NCBI RefSeq assembly: GCF_020622355.1
Contig: NZ_WHVL01000007.1
Location: 112,218 to 176,217, forward strand
Source: Vreelandella malpeensis
GTDB lineage: Bacteria > Pseudomonadota > Gammaproteobacteria > Pseudomonadales > Halomonadaceae
Direction of reading: 5' to 3'
DNA: 64,000 nucleotides
The stretch's first letter is position 1. Every line of letters starts with the position of its first letter. Below, in pieces: positions 31,993 to 41,023 of this stretch. A model generated the notes under the pieces. It did not search any database and had not been told where the DNA came from. It saw only the letters and a program-made list of their open reading frames with translations. The position numbers were made by a program, and so were the translations under genes.

Positions 31993-32209
31993 GGGGCCTC
32001 TGCCTTTGTCGCTGACGCCGGGCTCGCAGCCGGGCACGTGTGGGCGAGATTATACGCGCTCCGCCTGTGAGTCTCTATGGCTGTTCGCCGCGCGGTGCTG
32101 TGCGACGCTTTACGATTGGTTATAGTAGGCGCTAGTCTCTAGCTCGCACCGACTTGTCTTCACTGCCCTTTTTTTCTCAACGACGCGCGGCCAGCGCACG
32201 GATAGCATC

Positions 32210-33007
32210 ATGCAGGCGCTCCCTCTCGCCACCATCGCTTTTGTACTCTATATCGCTGCCGCCGTCTGGCAGGGCATGACGCTGTTTCGCCGGGTGCCGC
32301 CGCGCCGGGGCATGGTTCGTCTGATCGCGGCGCTGGGTCTCTTGTTGCATATTCCGGTGGTGGTGATGCTGATCAACCAGACGCCGGGACTCTTGCCGGG
32401 CTTCACCACCAGCGCCACGCTGCTAATGGCGGTGGTGGTCAACGTGTTGCTGGTGGCGAGCCTGTTCAAGCCGGTGCTCAACGCGGGCATCGCGCTGTTC
32501 CCGCTGGCCGGGGTGGCGCTGATCTTCGCCACGTGGCTACCGAGCCAGGGCGGCCATACCGGACTCACCCCGGGTATCCTGATTCACGCGACAAGTTCGG
32601 CACTCGCCTTCGCGATGCTGGCCATCGCGGCGGTGCAGGCGGTGCTGGTGGGGCTTCAGAACCAGGCGCTGCGCCATCACCACATTCGCGGCATCGTGCA
32701 GTCGCTGCCACCCTTGACCACCATGGAGCGGGTGCTGTTCGAGCTGATCTGGGCCGGCGTTGCGCTCTTGACGCTGTCGATCGCCAGCGGCCTGATCTTT
32801 CTGGACAACCTGTTCGCCCAGCACCTGGTGCACAAGACGGTGCTGTCGATCGCCGCCTGGGGTATCTTCACCACGCTCCTGGTCGGGCGCTACCGCTTCG
32901 GCTGGCGCGGCATGCGCGCGGTGCGCTGGACGCTCGGCGGCGGCCTGCTGCTGGTACTGGCCTACTTCGGCAGCAAGTTCGTGCTGGAAATAGTCCTCGC
33001 CCGCTGA
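32210..33007 (+). CDS. Cytochrome c assembly-type membrane protein (CcsA/YpjD family)
   Basis: A 265-aa inner-membrane protein with about eight hydrophobic segments. The C-terminal half (HATSSALAFAMLAIAAVQAV and DNLFAQHLVHKTVLSIAAWG) carries histidines typical of the CcmC/CcsA haem-handling fold. This gene is normally found divergent from ffh (E. coli ypjD), as here. Its exact function is not established. A TATAGT at 32121-32126 could be a -10 element, but no matching -35 was found. Confidence 0.85.
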   Translation: MQALPLATIAFVLYIAAAVWQGMTLFRRVPPRRGMVRLIAALGLLLHIPVVVMLINQTPGLLPGFTTSATLLMAVVVNVLLVASLFKPVLNAGIALFPLAGVALIFATWLPSQGGHTGLTPGILIHATSSALAFAMLAIAAVQAVLVGLQNQALRHHHIRGIVQSLPPLTTMERVLFELIWAGVALLTLSIASGLIFLDNLFAQHLVHKTVLSIAAWGIFTTLLVGRYRFGWRGMRAVRWTLGGGLLLVLAYFGSKFVLEIVLAR

Positions 33008-33091
33008 CCGCACCTCGAACGAGGGCGCCTTGACAGCGCCCCGCCGCTGCTTCTAAAAACGAGCTTGATACGCCATAAAGGAACTTTCGAC

Positions 33092-34366
33092 TTGAGCGAC
33101 GAATTCCCGCTGGGATTACTGTTCGGCCTGCTGGGCCTGCTGGTGCTGCTATCCGCCTTCTTCTCGAGCTCCGAAACCGGCATGATGTCGATCAACCGCT
33201 ACAGGCTCAGCCACCAGGCAGGCAGCGGCGACAAGCGCGCCAAGCGGGTGATGCGCCTTCTGACCCGCCCGGACCGGCTGATCGGCGTCATCCTGATCGG
33301 CAACAACTTCGTCAACAACCTCGCCGCCTCCATCGCCACCATCATCGCGATCCACTTCTTCGGCGAGGTGTCGGGCCCGGCGATCTCCACGGCGCTCTTG
33401 ACCATCACCATTCTGGTGTTTTCGGAAGTGACGCCGAAGACCTACGCGGCGATCAAGCCCGAGCGCATCGCCTACCCTGCCTCGATGGCGCTGGAGCCGC
33501 TTCTGAAGCTTCTGTACCCGCTGGTGTGGGTGGTCAACGCGGTCTCCAACGGTCTTCTGCGACTGGTCGGCGTCAAGAGCGTGGAGAACGGCGGTGATAG
33601 CCTCACTCGCGACGAGCTGCGTACCGTGGTGCACGAGGCGGGCACGCTGATCCCCTACCGCCACCGGGCGATGCTGCTGTCGATTCTGGATCTGGAGAAC
33701 GTCACCGTGAACGATATCATGGTGCCGCGCCACGAGGTGCTGGGGATCGACCTGGATGATCCGCTCGAGGAGATACTTGCCCAGATCCGCACCAGCCAGC
33801 ACACGCGGCTTCCGGTCTACAAGGGCGACATCAACAACATCATCGGCATGCTGCACCTGAGAAACGCGGCGCGTTTTCTCTCCAAGGAGGAGGTGACCAA
33901 GGCGGCGGTGGTGCAGGAGGCGCGCGAGCCCTACTTCATCCCGGAATCCACGCCGCTGCACACCCAGCTCTTGAATTTCCAGAAGCAGAAGCGACGTATC
34001 GGCATCGTGGTGGACGAGTACGGCGACGTGGAGGGACTGGTGACGCTGGAGGACATCCTCGAGGAGATCGTCGGTGAATTCACCACCGACGTCTCCGAGG
34101 ACGAGGAGATTCATCAGCAGGACGACGGTAGCCACGTGATCGAGGGCACCGCCAACATTCGCGAGATCAACAAGATGCTTGGCTGGCAGCTGCCTACCGA
34201 CGGTCCCAAGACCTTGAACGGACTGATTCTCGAGCACCTCGAAGCCTTCCCCGAAGGGTCAGCGTCGCTGCAGATCGGTAACACACGCATGGAGATTCTC
34301 GAGATTCGCGACAATTTGATCACCTCAGCGCGCTGCTGGCCGGTGATTCGCCTGCCCAGGCGCTAG
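33092..34366 (+). CDS. CNNM/CBS/CorC-domain membrane protein (YfjD-like)
   Basis: A 424-aa protein with an N-terminal DUF21/CNNM membrane domain (LLVLLSAFFSSSETGMMSIN; later LIGNNFVNNLAASIATI), two CBS repeats (NDIMVPRHEVLGID; then VDEYGDVEGLVTLEDILEEI) and a C-terminal CorC/HlyC domain. The family is linked to Mg2+ or Co2+ transport, though direction and substrate vary. The start is TTG 33092, with AAAGGAA eight bases upstream; another TTG at 33065 is less well placed. The stop codon shares CTAG with the convergent acyltransferase gene. Confidence 0.88.
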   Translation: MSDEFPLGLLFGLLGLLVLLSAFFSSSETGMMSINRYRLSHQAGSGDKRAKRVMRLLTRPDRLIGVILIGNNFVNNLAASIATIIAIHFFGEVSGPAISTALLTITILVFSEVTPKTYAAIKPERIAYPASMALEPLLKLLYPLVWVVNAVSNGLLRLVGVKSVENGGDSLTRDELRTVVHEAGTLIPYRHRAMLLSILDLENVTVNDIMVPRHEVLGIDLDDPLEEILAQIRTSQHTRLPVYKGDINNIIGMLHLRNAARFLSKEEVTKAAVVQEAREPYFIPESTPLHTQLLNFQKQKRRIGIVVDEYGDVEGLVTLEDILEEIVGEFTTDVSEDEEIHQQDDGSHVIEGTANIREINKMLGWQLPTDGPKTLNGLILEHLEAFPEGSASLQIGNTRMEILEIRDNLITSARCWPVIRLPRR

Positions 34367-35049
34367 TCGCGCTCGGCGCTGCCCCGGTACCGCCGGGCGA
34401 TGTCCACATCGCCTGCGGTCTTGAGCGCCTTCACCCGGGCCTCGAGAAAGTGGCGCAGCGCCACCCCCTCGGCCTCATGGGTCATCACTGGCGCACCGAA
34501 GTAGAGCCTGACCGGTGCGCGAAACCGCGAGGGCCACTTCTTGAGCGCCCGCCCGCCACAGTGGGAGGTCCACGACCCCCAGAGCCCGGCGAGCCCCGCG
34601 GGAATTACCGGCACGTTATCGCGGGCCAGCATCGTCTCGAGGCCGCGGCGGAAGGGGTGGATCTCGCCATCCGGGGTCAGACGCCCTTCGGGAAACACCA
34701 TCACCACCTCGCCGTCGCGCAGTGCCTGGCTGATCTGGTCGAGGGTGCGCCTGAGCCCGGCGGTGTTGCGCCGCTCGGACTCGACGGGAATCGCGCCGAC
34801 CAGCAAAAACCACCACTTGAGCCAGGGCGAATCGAAGATCGGCTGGTCCATCACGAAACGCAGCGGCCGCGGGCTGCAGCCGCCAAGCACCAGCGCGTCC
34901 ATGAAGCTTACATGGTTGCACACCACCAGCGCTGCGCCTTTGGCGGGCAGGTATTCACGCCCCTGAACGCGGATACGGTAGCTTGCGCGCATGCTGAAAT
35001 AGATCGCATGGCGCAGCACGCAGCGCGTCGGTCGAATCAGCCACTTCAC
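34363..35049 (-). CDS. 1-acyl-sn-glycerol-3-phosphate acyltransferase family protein
   Basis: A 228-aa membrane-associated acyltransferase with motif I NHVSFMD (NHx4D form) and motif III FPEGRLT, and a hydrophobic N-terminus (RHAIYFSMRASYRI). PlsC-family enzymes acylate lysophosphatidate or related acceptors. The ATG overlaps the stop of an upstream TetR regulator, so the pair is probably an operon; the regulator may tune membrane lipid composition. Whether this is the essential PlsC or an accessory copy cannot be told from the sequence. Confidence 0.86.
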   Translation of the reverse strand: MKWLIRPTRCVLRHAIYFSMRASYRIRVQGREYLPAKGAALVVCNHVSFMDALVLGGCSPRPLRFVMDQPIFDSPWLKWWFLLVGAIPVESERRNTAGLRRTLDQISQALRDGEVVMVFPEGRLTPDGEIHPFRRGLETMLARDNVPVIPAGLAGLWGSWTSHCGGRALKKWPSRFRAPVRLYFGAPVMTHEAEGVALRHFLEARVKALKTAGDVDIARRYRGSAERD

Positions 35050-35660
35050 GAATGCGCCTCACGGGCGCGAAGCCCCGCCAGCACCGTACTCAAAAGCTGC
35101 TCGAGAAGTTCGTCGACCTTGAGCTGGTGGCCCTGCCAGTAGCCCAGGCGCTCGTTGAGCCCGAGCTGGACGAGCCCGTGAACGCTGCCCCATAGCGTAC
35201 GGCCGAGCCGGCGCGCCTCGAGATCATCGAGCGCCGGCTGGTAGCGGGTCAGCGAACTCTCCACCTGAGTAAACAGTGCCTCGATCAGATCGCTCTGGCG
35301 ACGGTCGAGCTCGCCCTCCTCCGCCAAAGGGTGATCGAACAGCAGTTGCCAGCGGTAGCATCCCTGCTCGGCAAAGCGCCAGTAGGCATGGGCCAGCGCA
35401 CGCAGCCAAGGCTCGGGCTCGTTTTCGGTCAAACTCTCGATGGTCTTTTGAAGGCGCGCCAACGTCTCGACGTTGACGTGCTGCAACAGGTTGTTGAAGC
35501 TGCCATAGAGCTTGAGCAGCGTACTCGGCGCGCAGCCGACCTCTCTTGCCAGGGCACGCAGCGACAGACCGTGGACCGGCCGTGAGGCCAGCCACTCGTC
35601 GCAGGCGCGCATGACCTGTGCATGAAGGGCATCGGGCGCATGCTGTCTGGGACGGGCCAT
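35046..35660 (-). CDS. TetR family transcriptional regulator
   Basis: A 204-aa protein with an N-terminal helix-turn-helix (LSLRALAREVGCAPSTLLKL, about residues 32-51) and a C-terminal ligand domain containing the WHG-type segment RRLGRTLWGSVHGLVQLGL. Its ligand is unknown. It overlaps the acyltransferase gene by 4 bp. A perfect 7-bp-arm dyad at 35744-35764, about 85 bp upstream of its start, is a candidate operator for self-control and possibly for the divergent SRAP/protease genes. Confidence 0.88.
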   Translation of the reverse strand: MARPRQHAPDALHAQVMRACDEWLASRPVHGLSLRALAREVGCAPSTLLKLYGSFNNLLQHVNVETLARLQKTIESLTENEPEPWLRALAHAYWRFAEQGCYRWQLLFDHPLAEEGELDRRQSDLIEALFTQVESSLTRYQPALDDLEARRLGRTLWGSVHGLVQLGLNERLGYWQGHQLKVDELLEQLLSTVLAGLRAREAHS

Positions 35661-35743
35661 GGCGATCTCTTAAGGTCAGGCAAACAAGACGATCTCAGCG
35701 CACTTAAGCGTGAGCGAGTGGGTAATATAAGATAGGATACCTC

Positions 35744-35764
35744 TATCGAACACTGTTTTCGATA
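35744..35764. promoter_or_regulatory. Candidate TetR operator (21-bp dyad)
   Basis: TATCGAA-CACTGTT-TTCGATA is a perfect inverted repeat with 7-bp arms and a 7-bp spacer in the AT-rich divergent region between the TetR gene and the SRAP gene. TATATT-like -10 sequence for the minus strand lies nearby (about 35725-35730). Confidence 0.55.
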
Positions 35765-35874
35765 CTCGACCACGACATTTAGCGCAATCTTGTTACCTTT
35801 TGGACCAAGGCGTTTTTGCGCGGTCGACGACTTTTTTCGGCACCGGCCTATCTTCGGGCCACAAGGAGACACGC

Positions 35875-36561
35875 ATGACGGGACGCCTCCATGTGCAGCG
35901 CCTGGCGCTCTCCCGCCGAGTGCCGGAGCTTCACGACGCGAACGCCTTCATCGAATCGCCCAATCTCGCGCCGCGTCGGCCGGTCTCGGCCATTCGCCTG
36001 GAGCAGGGCATCTATCGCCACCGCCATCTTTTCTGGGGGCTGACCCCGCCCTGGCTCGAGGTGCTCGACCATGCCCCGCACTGCGCCCGGGCAGAGTCGC
36101 TGTCGCGCCGGCCGATGTTCGACGAGGCCTTTCGGGCGCGGCGCTGCGTGATTCCGGTCACCGGGTTCTACGTCTGGCAGTCGCGCCCCGGCGGCAAGCA
36201 GCCGTACCTGGTCACTGCCACGGACCGCGCGCCGCTGCTGCTCGGCGCGCTGTGGTGTCGCTATCACACCACGCTGACCGAGTTCACCGACTCCACTGCC
36301 TTGATCACGGTGCCCGCCAACGTCTGCCTGGCCTCGCTGACCGACCGCCTGCCGGTGGTGATTGCGCCCGAAGCGCTGGCCTCCTGGCTTTCCCCCGAGA
36401 CCGCCGCCGCCACCCTCGAAGCGCTGCTTGTGCCGGCGCCGTTGGAACTGTTGGGCGCTTTTCCGGTATCAAAGCATGTCAACAACCCTGCCCACCAGTC
36501 GGTGTCCTGTGCCCATCCGCAAGGACCCATGCTGCGCTGGACCGTGCCCCTGGAGCCCTGA
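35875..36561 (+). CDS. SRAP-fold (YedK/HMCES-like) protein lacking catalytic residues
   Basis: A 228-aa protein that aligns over its length with YedK: NLAP (for NVAP), FWGLTPPWL, ARAESLSRRPMF (for ARVETAATSRMF), GKQPYLV, TDRLPVVIAP and PVSKHVNN (for PVSRAVGN). YedK and HMCES trap abasic sites through Cys2. Here the start is fixed by AAGGAGA six bases before ATG and reads MTGRL, so Cys2 is Thr. By motif alignment the catalytic Asn is Cys, the Glu of WFEW is Val (FYVW), and the active His is Phe (AFPVS); Arg of the NAR motif is kept. It is therefore probably not an abasic-site crosslinker. The stop overlaps the protease start (TGATG). Confidence 0.82.
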   Translation: MTGRLHVQRLALSRRVPELHDANAFIESPNLAPRRPVSAIRLEQGIYRHRHLFWGLTPPWLEVLDHAPHCARAESLSRRPMFDEAFRARRCVIPVTGFYVWQSRPGGKQPYLVTATDRAPLLLGALWCRYHTTLTEFTDSTALITVPANVCLASLTDRLPVVIAPEALASWLSPETAAATLEALLVPAPLELLGAFPVSKHVNNPAHQSVSCAHPQGPMLRWTVPLEP

Positions 36562-39413
36562 TGCTACGCCTAAGCGAACTCGTCCCCCCTCCCTCGATGC
36601 GCTACGCCCTGACCGGCGCGGTGCTGAGCCTGGCCTGGTACGCCCCCACCCTGTGGGCCGAAGAGAGCCCGGTGCTCGACACGCTCACGCCCGTGCAGAG
36701 CGAGTACGATGCGCGTGATTACCGCGTGCTGACGCTGGAGAACGGCCTGCAGGCACTGCTGGTCAGCGACCCGGACGCCGACAAGGCCGCCGCCTCGATG
36801 AACGTGCGGGTAGGCAGCGCCCAGGATCCGGACGACCTCGAGGGGCTTGCCCACTTTCTCGAGCACATGCTGTTTCTTGGCACCACGCCCTACCCGGAGC
36901 CGGACGCCTACCAGCGCTACATCGCCGACAACGCGGGCTCGCACAACGCCTTCACGTCACAGCAGGACACCAACTACTTCTTCGACGTCGCCCCTGAAGC
37001 GCTGCCCGGGGCGCTCGACCGCTTCAGCGCGTTCTTCCTGTCGCCGCTGTTCAACGCCGACCAGCTCGAGAGCGAGCGCAACATCATCCATTCCGAGTAC
37101 ATGGCGCGCATTCGCGACGAGTCGCGCCGCGAGAACGACGTGCTCGACCAGGTGCTGAATCCGGACAACGCCACCACTGGCTTCGCCGTGGGCAGCCGCG
37201 AGACGCTGGCCGACCCCGCCACCGGCGAGGCGTCGCTGCGCGAGCGGATCATCGACTTCTACCATAGCCACTATGACGCCAACGTCATGAACCTGGCGGT
37301 GATCGCCCCGCAGCCGCTGGATACGCTGGAGGAGTGGGTGGTCGAGCGCTTCGCCAACATTCCCGACAATGGCCTGACGGCGCCCACCATCGACGCTCCG
37401 CTGGCGCTGGCCGACGAGCTTCCCCTGTACCTCGAGCGTCAGTCGCTGCTGGATCGTCGCCAGCTGAACGTGTACTTCCCGGTGCCGGACCCGATCCAGT
37501 ATTACCGCACCAAGCCCGCAAGCCTCATCGCCCACCTGCTGGGCGATGAGAGCGAGGGCAGCCTGCTCGCCGTGCTGCGCAAGGCGGGTCTGGCGGACGG
37601 CTTGTCGGCGGGCGTGGGCCGCGGTGACGGCGAGCACGCGCTGTTCACCGTGGCTATCAGCCTGACGCCGCGCGGCGCCGAGCGCCTCGAGGACGTGCAG
37701 GCGACCCTGTTCGCTGCCGTCGACGAGATTCGCCGTGAAGGCATCGAGCAGTGGCGTTTCGATGAGCAAGCCACGCTCGCCGAGCAGGCGTTTCGCTTTC
37801 AGCAGCACGGCGACGCCCAGAGCGAGGCCACCCAGCTCGCCATGAGCCTGTCGCGCTATCCAGTGGAGGATGTCCAGTACGCCCCCTACCGTATGGACGC
37901 CATGGACGACGACACTCAGGCGCGCTACCTCGACGCGCTCACGCCGGACAACATGATTCGCGTCTACTCGGCGGCGGACATCGAGAGCGACACCGTCTCG
38001 CCCTGGTTCGACACCCAGTGGCGCGCCCTGGCCGCACCGCCCGCCAGCGGACAGGCGCTGGGCGGGCTCTCGCTGCCCGCGCCCAACCCCTTCATCGCCC
38101 ATGACCTGACCCTGGAACCGGGCCAGGACAAAGCCCCGAGCATACTGGTCGAGACGCCCTCGTTCAGGGTATGGCACATGCAGGACAGCCGCTTCAACAC
38201 CCCGAGCGTGGAGTGGCGTATCAGCCTCCAGCATCCGAGTGCGAGCTACTCCGCCGAGGAAGCGGTGCTGACCCGGATGCTCGCCGGCTGGCTCAACGAT
38301 AGCCTGAGCACTACCCTCTACCCCGCCTGGCTCGCCGGTCAGTCGTTCAGCGCCTACCCCCATGCCCGCGGCATGACGCTGTCGTTCTCGGGCTGGCGCG
38401 ACGGCCAGACGCCGTTCATCGAGCAGGCGATCGAGCAGCTCGAACGCGCGCCGATCACCGATGAGGTCTTCGACCGGGTGCGCTACCAGCTCGCTCGAGA
38501 GTGGCGCAACGCTCCGCAGGCCGCGCTTTACGGCCAGGCCGGACGCGCCCTGAGCGAGGCGTTGATGCGCCCGCAGTGGTCGAGCACCGAGCTCTACCGG
38601 GCAAGCGAGCGCCTCGAACGCCATCACCTCGAGGATTTCCGCCGGCGTTTTCTTGCTTCGCTCTACGTGGACGCCATGGCGGTGGGCAACTTAGACGCCG
38701 ACGAGGCCCGCGCCCAGGCGGATCTCATCCGCGACGCCCTGCGCCCGCGGCTCGAAAGAGACGAGGTGGCCAACCTGACGCCGCTGGCCATCGACGAAGG
38801 CGGCCAGGTACTGCATCCGGACAGCGCCCGGGACGAGTCGCTCGTGCTGCGCTACGCACAGGGGCGCGACGAGAGCGTGCAGGAGCAGGCGACCCTCGGC
38901 GTGATCGCCCAGTGGCTGGGCACGCCGTTCTACCAGCGCCTGCGCACCGAGCAGCAGCTCGGCTACGTCGTCAACGCTGGCTACTCGCCGCTGCTCGACG
39001 CTCCGGGTATCGCTTTCATGGTGCAGTCTGCCGATGTCGAGAGCGACGAGATCGCCCACCGCATCGATGCGTTCCTGGAAAGCGCGGGCGAAGAGCTCGA
39101 CACCCTCGACGATGCTACCCTCGCCCCCTACCGCCGGGCGCTGGCGGATCGCCTGCTGGAGCGCGACACCAGCCTCGCCGGCATGGCCAACCGCTACTGG
39201 CAGGCCACCGCTCGCGACCCGGTGCGCTTTGATCGCCGCGAGGCGCTTGCCAAGGAGGTGATGACGGTAAGCCCCGAGCGCATTCAGGCCGCGTGGCCAG
39301 CCCTAATGGCGCGTACCCTGGACGTTCGCTTCGACCCGCACGATGAGCCAAGCGACCTGACCGCCTTCCGCGCGACTCTGTCGCCCTTCCCGCGCAGCGC
39401 CGAAACGCGCTGA
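36561..39413 (+). CDS. Periplasmic M16 (pitrilysin/insulinase) family metallopeptidase
   Basis: A 950-aa protein of the large, single-chain M16A type. After a hydrophobic export segment (ALTGAVLSLAWYAPTLWA, ending near residue 34), the inverted zinc motif HFLEH is seen in EGLAHFLEHMLFLG, with the downstream ligand glutamate in ESERNIIHSEY. Three further M16 repeats without a metal site fill the rest, including FYQRLRTEQQLGYVVNAGYS. It resembles E. coli protease III (PtrA), which degrades small peptides in the periplasm. The ATG shares bases with the stop of the SRAP gene (TGATG). Confidence 0.93.
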   Translation: MLRLSELVPPPSMRYALTGAVLSLAWYAPTLWAEESPVLDTLTPVQSEYDARDYRVLTLENGLQALLVSDPDADKAAASMNVRVGSAQDPDDLEGLAHFLEHMLFLGTTPYPEPDAYQRYIADNAGSHNAFTSQQDTNYFFDVAPEALPGALDRFSAFFLSPLFNADQLESERNIIHSEYMARIRDESRRENDVLDQVLNPDNATTGFAVGSRETLADPATGEASLRERIIDFYHSHYDANVMNLAVIAPQPLDTLEEWVVERFANIPDNGLTAPTIDAPLALADELPLYLERQSLLDRRQLNVYFPVPDPIQYYRTKPASLIAHLLGDESEGSLLAVLRKAGLADGLSAGVGRGDGEHALFTVAISLTPRGAERLEDVQATLFAAVDEIRREGIEQWRFDEQATLAEQAFRFQQHGDAQSEATQLAMSLSRYPVEDVQYAPYRMDAMDDDTQARYLDALTPDNMIRVYSAADIESDTVSPWFDTQWRALAAPPASGQALGGLSLPAPNPFIAHDLTLEPGQDKAPSILVETPSFRVWHMQDSRFNTPSVEWRISLQHPSASYSAEEAVLTRMLAGWLNDSLSTTLYPAWLAGQSFSAYPHARGMTLSFSGWRDGQTPFIEQAIEQLERAPITDEVFDRVRYQLAREWRNAPQAALYGQAGRALSEALMRPQWSSTELYRASERLERHHLEDFRRRFLASLYVDAMAVGNLDADEARAQADLIRDALRPRLERDEVANLTPLAIDEGGQVLHPDSARDESLVLRYAQGRDESVQEQATLGVIAQWLGTPFYQRLRTEQQLGYVVNAGYSPLLDAPGIAFMVQSADVESDEIAHRIDAFLESAGEELDTLDDATLAPYRRALADRLLERDTSLAGMANRYWQATARDPVRFDRREALAKEVMTVSPERIQAAWPALMARTLDVRFDPHDEPSDLTAFRATLSPFPRSAETR

Positions 39414-39425
39414 ACGCGGGCCCGC

Positions 39426-40922
39426 TCAGGCGTCGAACGCCTGGGCGGGCAGCATCGCCTCCACGAACATCACTACCTCTTCGAGGATCTGGCGCTGGTA
39501 GTCGGTCAGGCTCTGCTGGTTGTAGCGCTCGATCTCCCGGGCGAAGGCTTTCAGGGTGAAGCCGGAGACGGCGGCATCGTTGAGCCGCGCCCAGCGAAAC
39601 GCCTCCCACTGCTCGCGCTCCTCGCCTTCCAGCGTTTCGGGGTAGTTGCGTGCCCGAAAGCGAAACAGCATCTCCTCGAGGCGCGGGTCCTGGAAGGCGA
39701 AGCGCGCGCCGACCAGATCCCAGGGCGAGGTCTCGCGCACCCGCTGCATCTGCTGGCGATCCGCGGGGGAGAAGAAACTGCCGGAGTAGAGCATCAGGTC
39801 CGGATCCTGAGGACCCTCATCAAAACCCGCGCCGAACACCTCGATGACCTTCTGCGCCACTTGAGCGGCGCTGTCGCGAAGCGTCTTCCAGTGCACCCGG
39901 CACTGATCCACGTCGATGCCCAGACGCGCCTGGATTTCGCCGTAGTCGCCTTGTTTGGGGCCTTGCACGTCCTTGAGCGCCGAGGCGGGGAACACCACCG
40001 GGCAGCGGTTGATGTGGATCACCTTCAAGGGAATGCGCGACTCACCCTCGGCCAGGTCCTGCTGGCTGACGAAGACCCGCTCGCGGATCTGCTCGACGCC
40101 GAGCGACAGAAGCTCGGCAGGGTCGGCGCCGAGATCGAACACGATCACCCCGTTGGGATTGGTCGGATGTTCGGCGAGTGGCATCACCAGCGCACTGCAG
40201 CCGCGACTCGCCGGGTAGCGCCGCGAGATGTGCAGCACCGGCTTGGCGCTGGCGATATCGAGTTGCTGTGCCACGGCGCGCTTGCCGCGCAGCCCCAGCA
40301 GGTAGTCGAAGAGCTTGGGATTGCGATCGCGCAGAAGCCGTGCCAGGGCGATGGTGGCGCGCACGTCCGCCAGGGCGTCGTGGGCGCCGGCGTGCTCGAT
40401 GCCGTTGGCGGCGGTCAGCGCCTCGAGCTTGAAGCTCGGCGCGCCGTCCTCGCGCTCGGGCCAGGTGATGCCGTCGGGTCGCAGCGCATAGAAGGCGCGC
40501 ACCACGTCAATCAGGTCCCAGCGCGAGTTGCCGTTCTGCCATTCGCGGGCGTAGGGGTCGAGAAAGTTGCGGTAGAACAGGTTGCGCGAGACCTCGTCGT
40601 CGAAGCGCAGACTGTTGTAGCCCACCACGCAGGTGCCGGGCTCGCTCATCACGGCCTGGATTCGCCCGGCGAAATCCGCCTCGGGCACGCCGTGGCGTCG
40701 GGCTTTTTGGGGAGTGATGCCGGTGATCAGGCAGGCAGCGGGGTGTGGCAGCGCGTCGTCGCTGGGCCGGCAGTAGAGCTCGATGGGCTCACCGATCTCG
40801 TTGAGGTCGGCGTCGGTTCTGATCGCGGCGAACTGGGCCGGACGGTCGCGGCGCGGGTCGGCGCCGAAGGTCTCGTAATCGTGCCAGAGAAAGCTGGCGG
40901 GGGCGGCGTTGGCTGGCGCCAT
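39426..40922 (-). CDS. sbcB: Exodeoxyribonuclease I
   Basis: 3'-5' single-strand DNA exonuclease. The 498-aa protein begins with a DEDDh domain: exo I FLWHDYETFGADPRRDRPAQ, exo II VGYNSLRFDDEV and exo III HDALADVRATIALARLL, followed by the SH3-like and C-terminal helical domains of ExoI. It is encoded alone, convergent with the M16 protease (12 bp between stops), with 100 bp to minE. Confidence 0.95.
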   Translation of the reverse strand: MAPANAAPASFLWHDYETFGADPRRDRPAQFAAIRTDADLNEIGEPIELYCRPSDDALPHPAACLITGITPQKARRHGVPEADFAGRIQAVMSEPGTCVVGYNSLRFDDEVSRNLFYRNFLDPYAREWQNGNSRWDLIDVVRAFYALRPDGITWPEREDGAPSFKLEALTAANGIEHAGAHDALADVRATIALARLLRDRNPKLFDYLLGLRGKRAVAQQLDIASAKPVLHISRRYPASRGCSALVMPLAEHPTNPNGVIVFDLGADPAELLSLGVEQIRERVFVSQQDLAEGESRIPLKVIHINRCPVVFPASALKDVQGPKQGDYGEIQARLGIDVDQCRVHWKTLRDSAAQVAQKVIEVFGAGFDEGPQDPDLMLYSGSFFSPADRQQMQRVRETSPWDLVGARFAFQDPRLEEMLFRFRARNYPETLEGEEREQWEAFRWARLNDAAVSGFTLKAFAREIERYNQQSLTDYQRQILEEVVMFVEAMLPAQAFDA

Positions 40923-41023
40923 GGGCTAGTACTCCCGTGAACGTGTTCGTGCCCTAACGTACTGATGGGCATCAACGTTCTAGCCTAGCACAACCCGCGT
41001 CGCCCCCGACGCGCAACGCTCGC

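Noticed and set aside
32121..32126. TATAGT as a -10 element for the CcsA/YpjD-type gene
   Set aside because: No acceptable -35 hexamer at 16-18 bp; left as a remark only.
36957..38627. 556-codon minus-strand open frame antisense to the M16 protease
   Set aside because: Low-complexity His/Arg/Gly composition typical of high-GC antisense frames; the plus-strand protein has the zinc motif.
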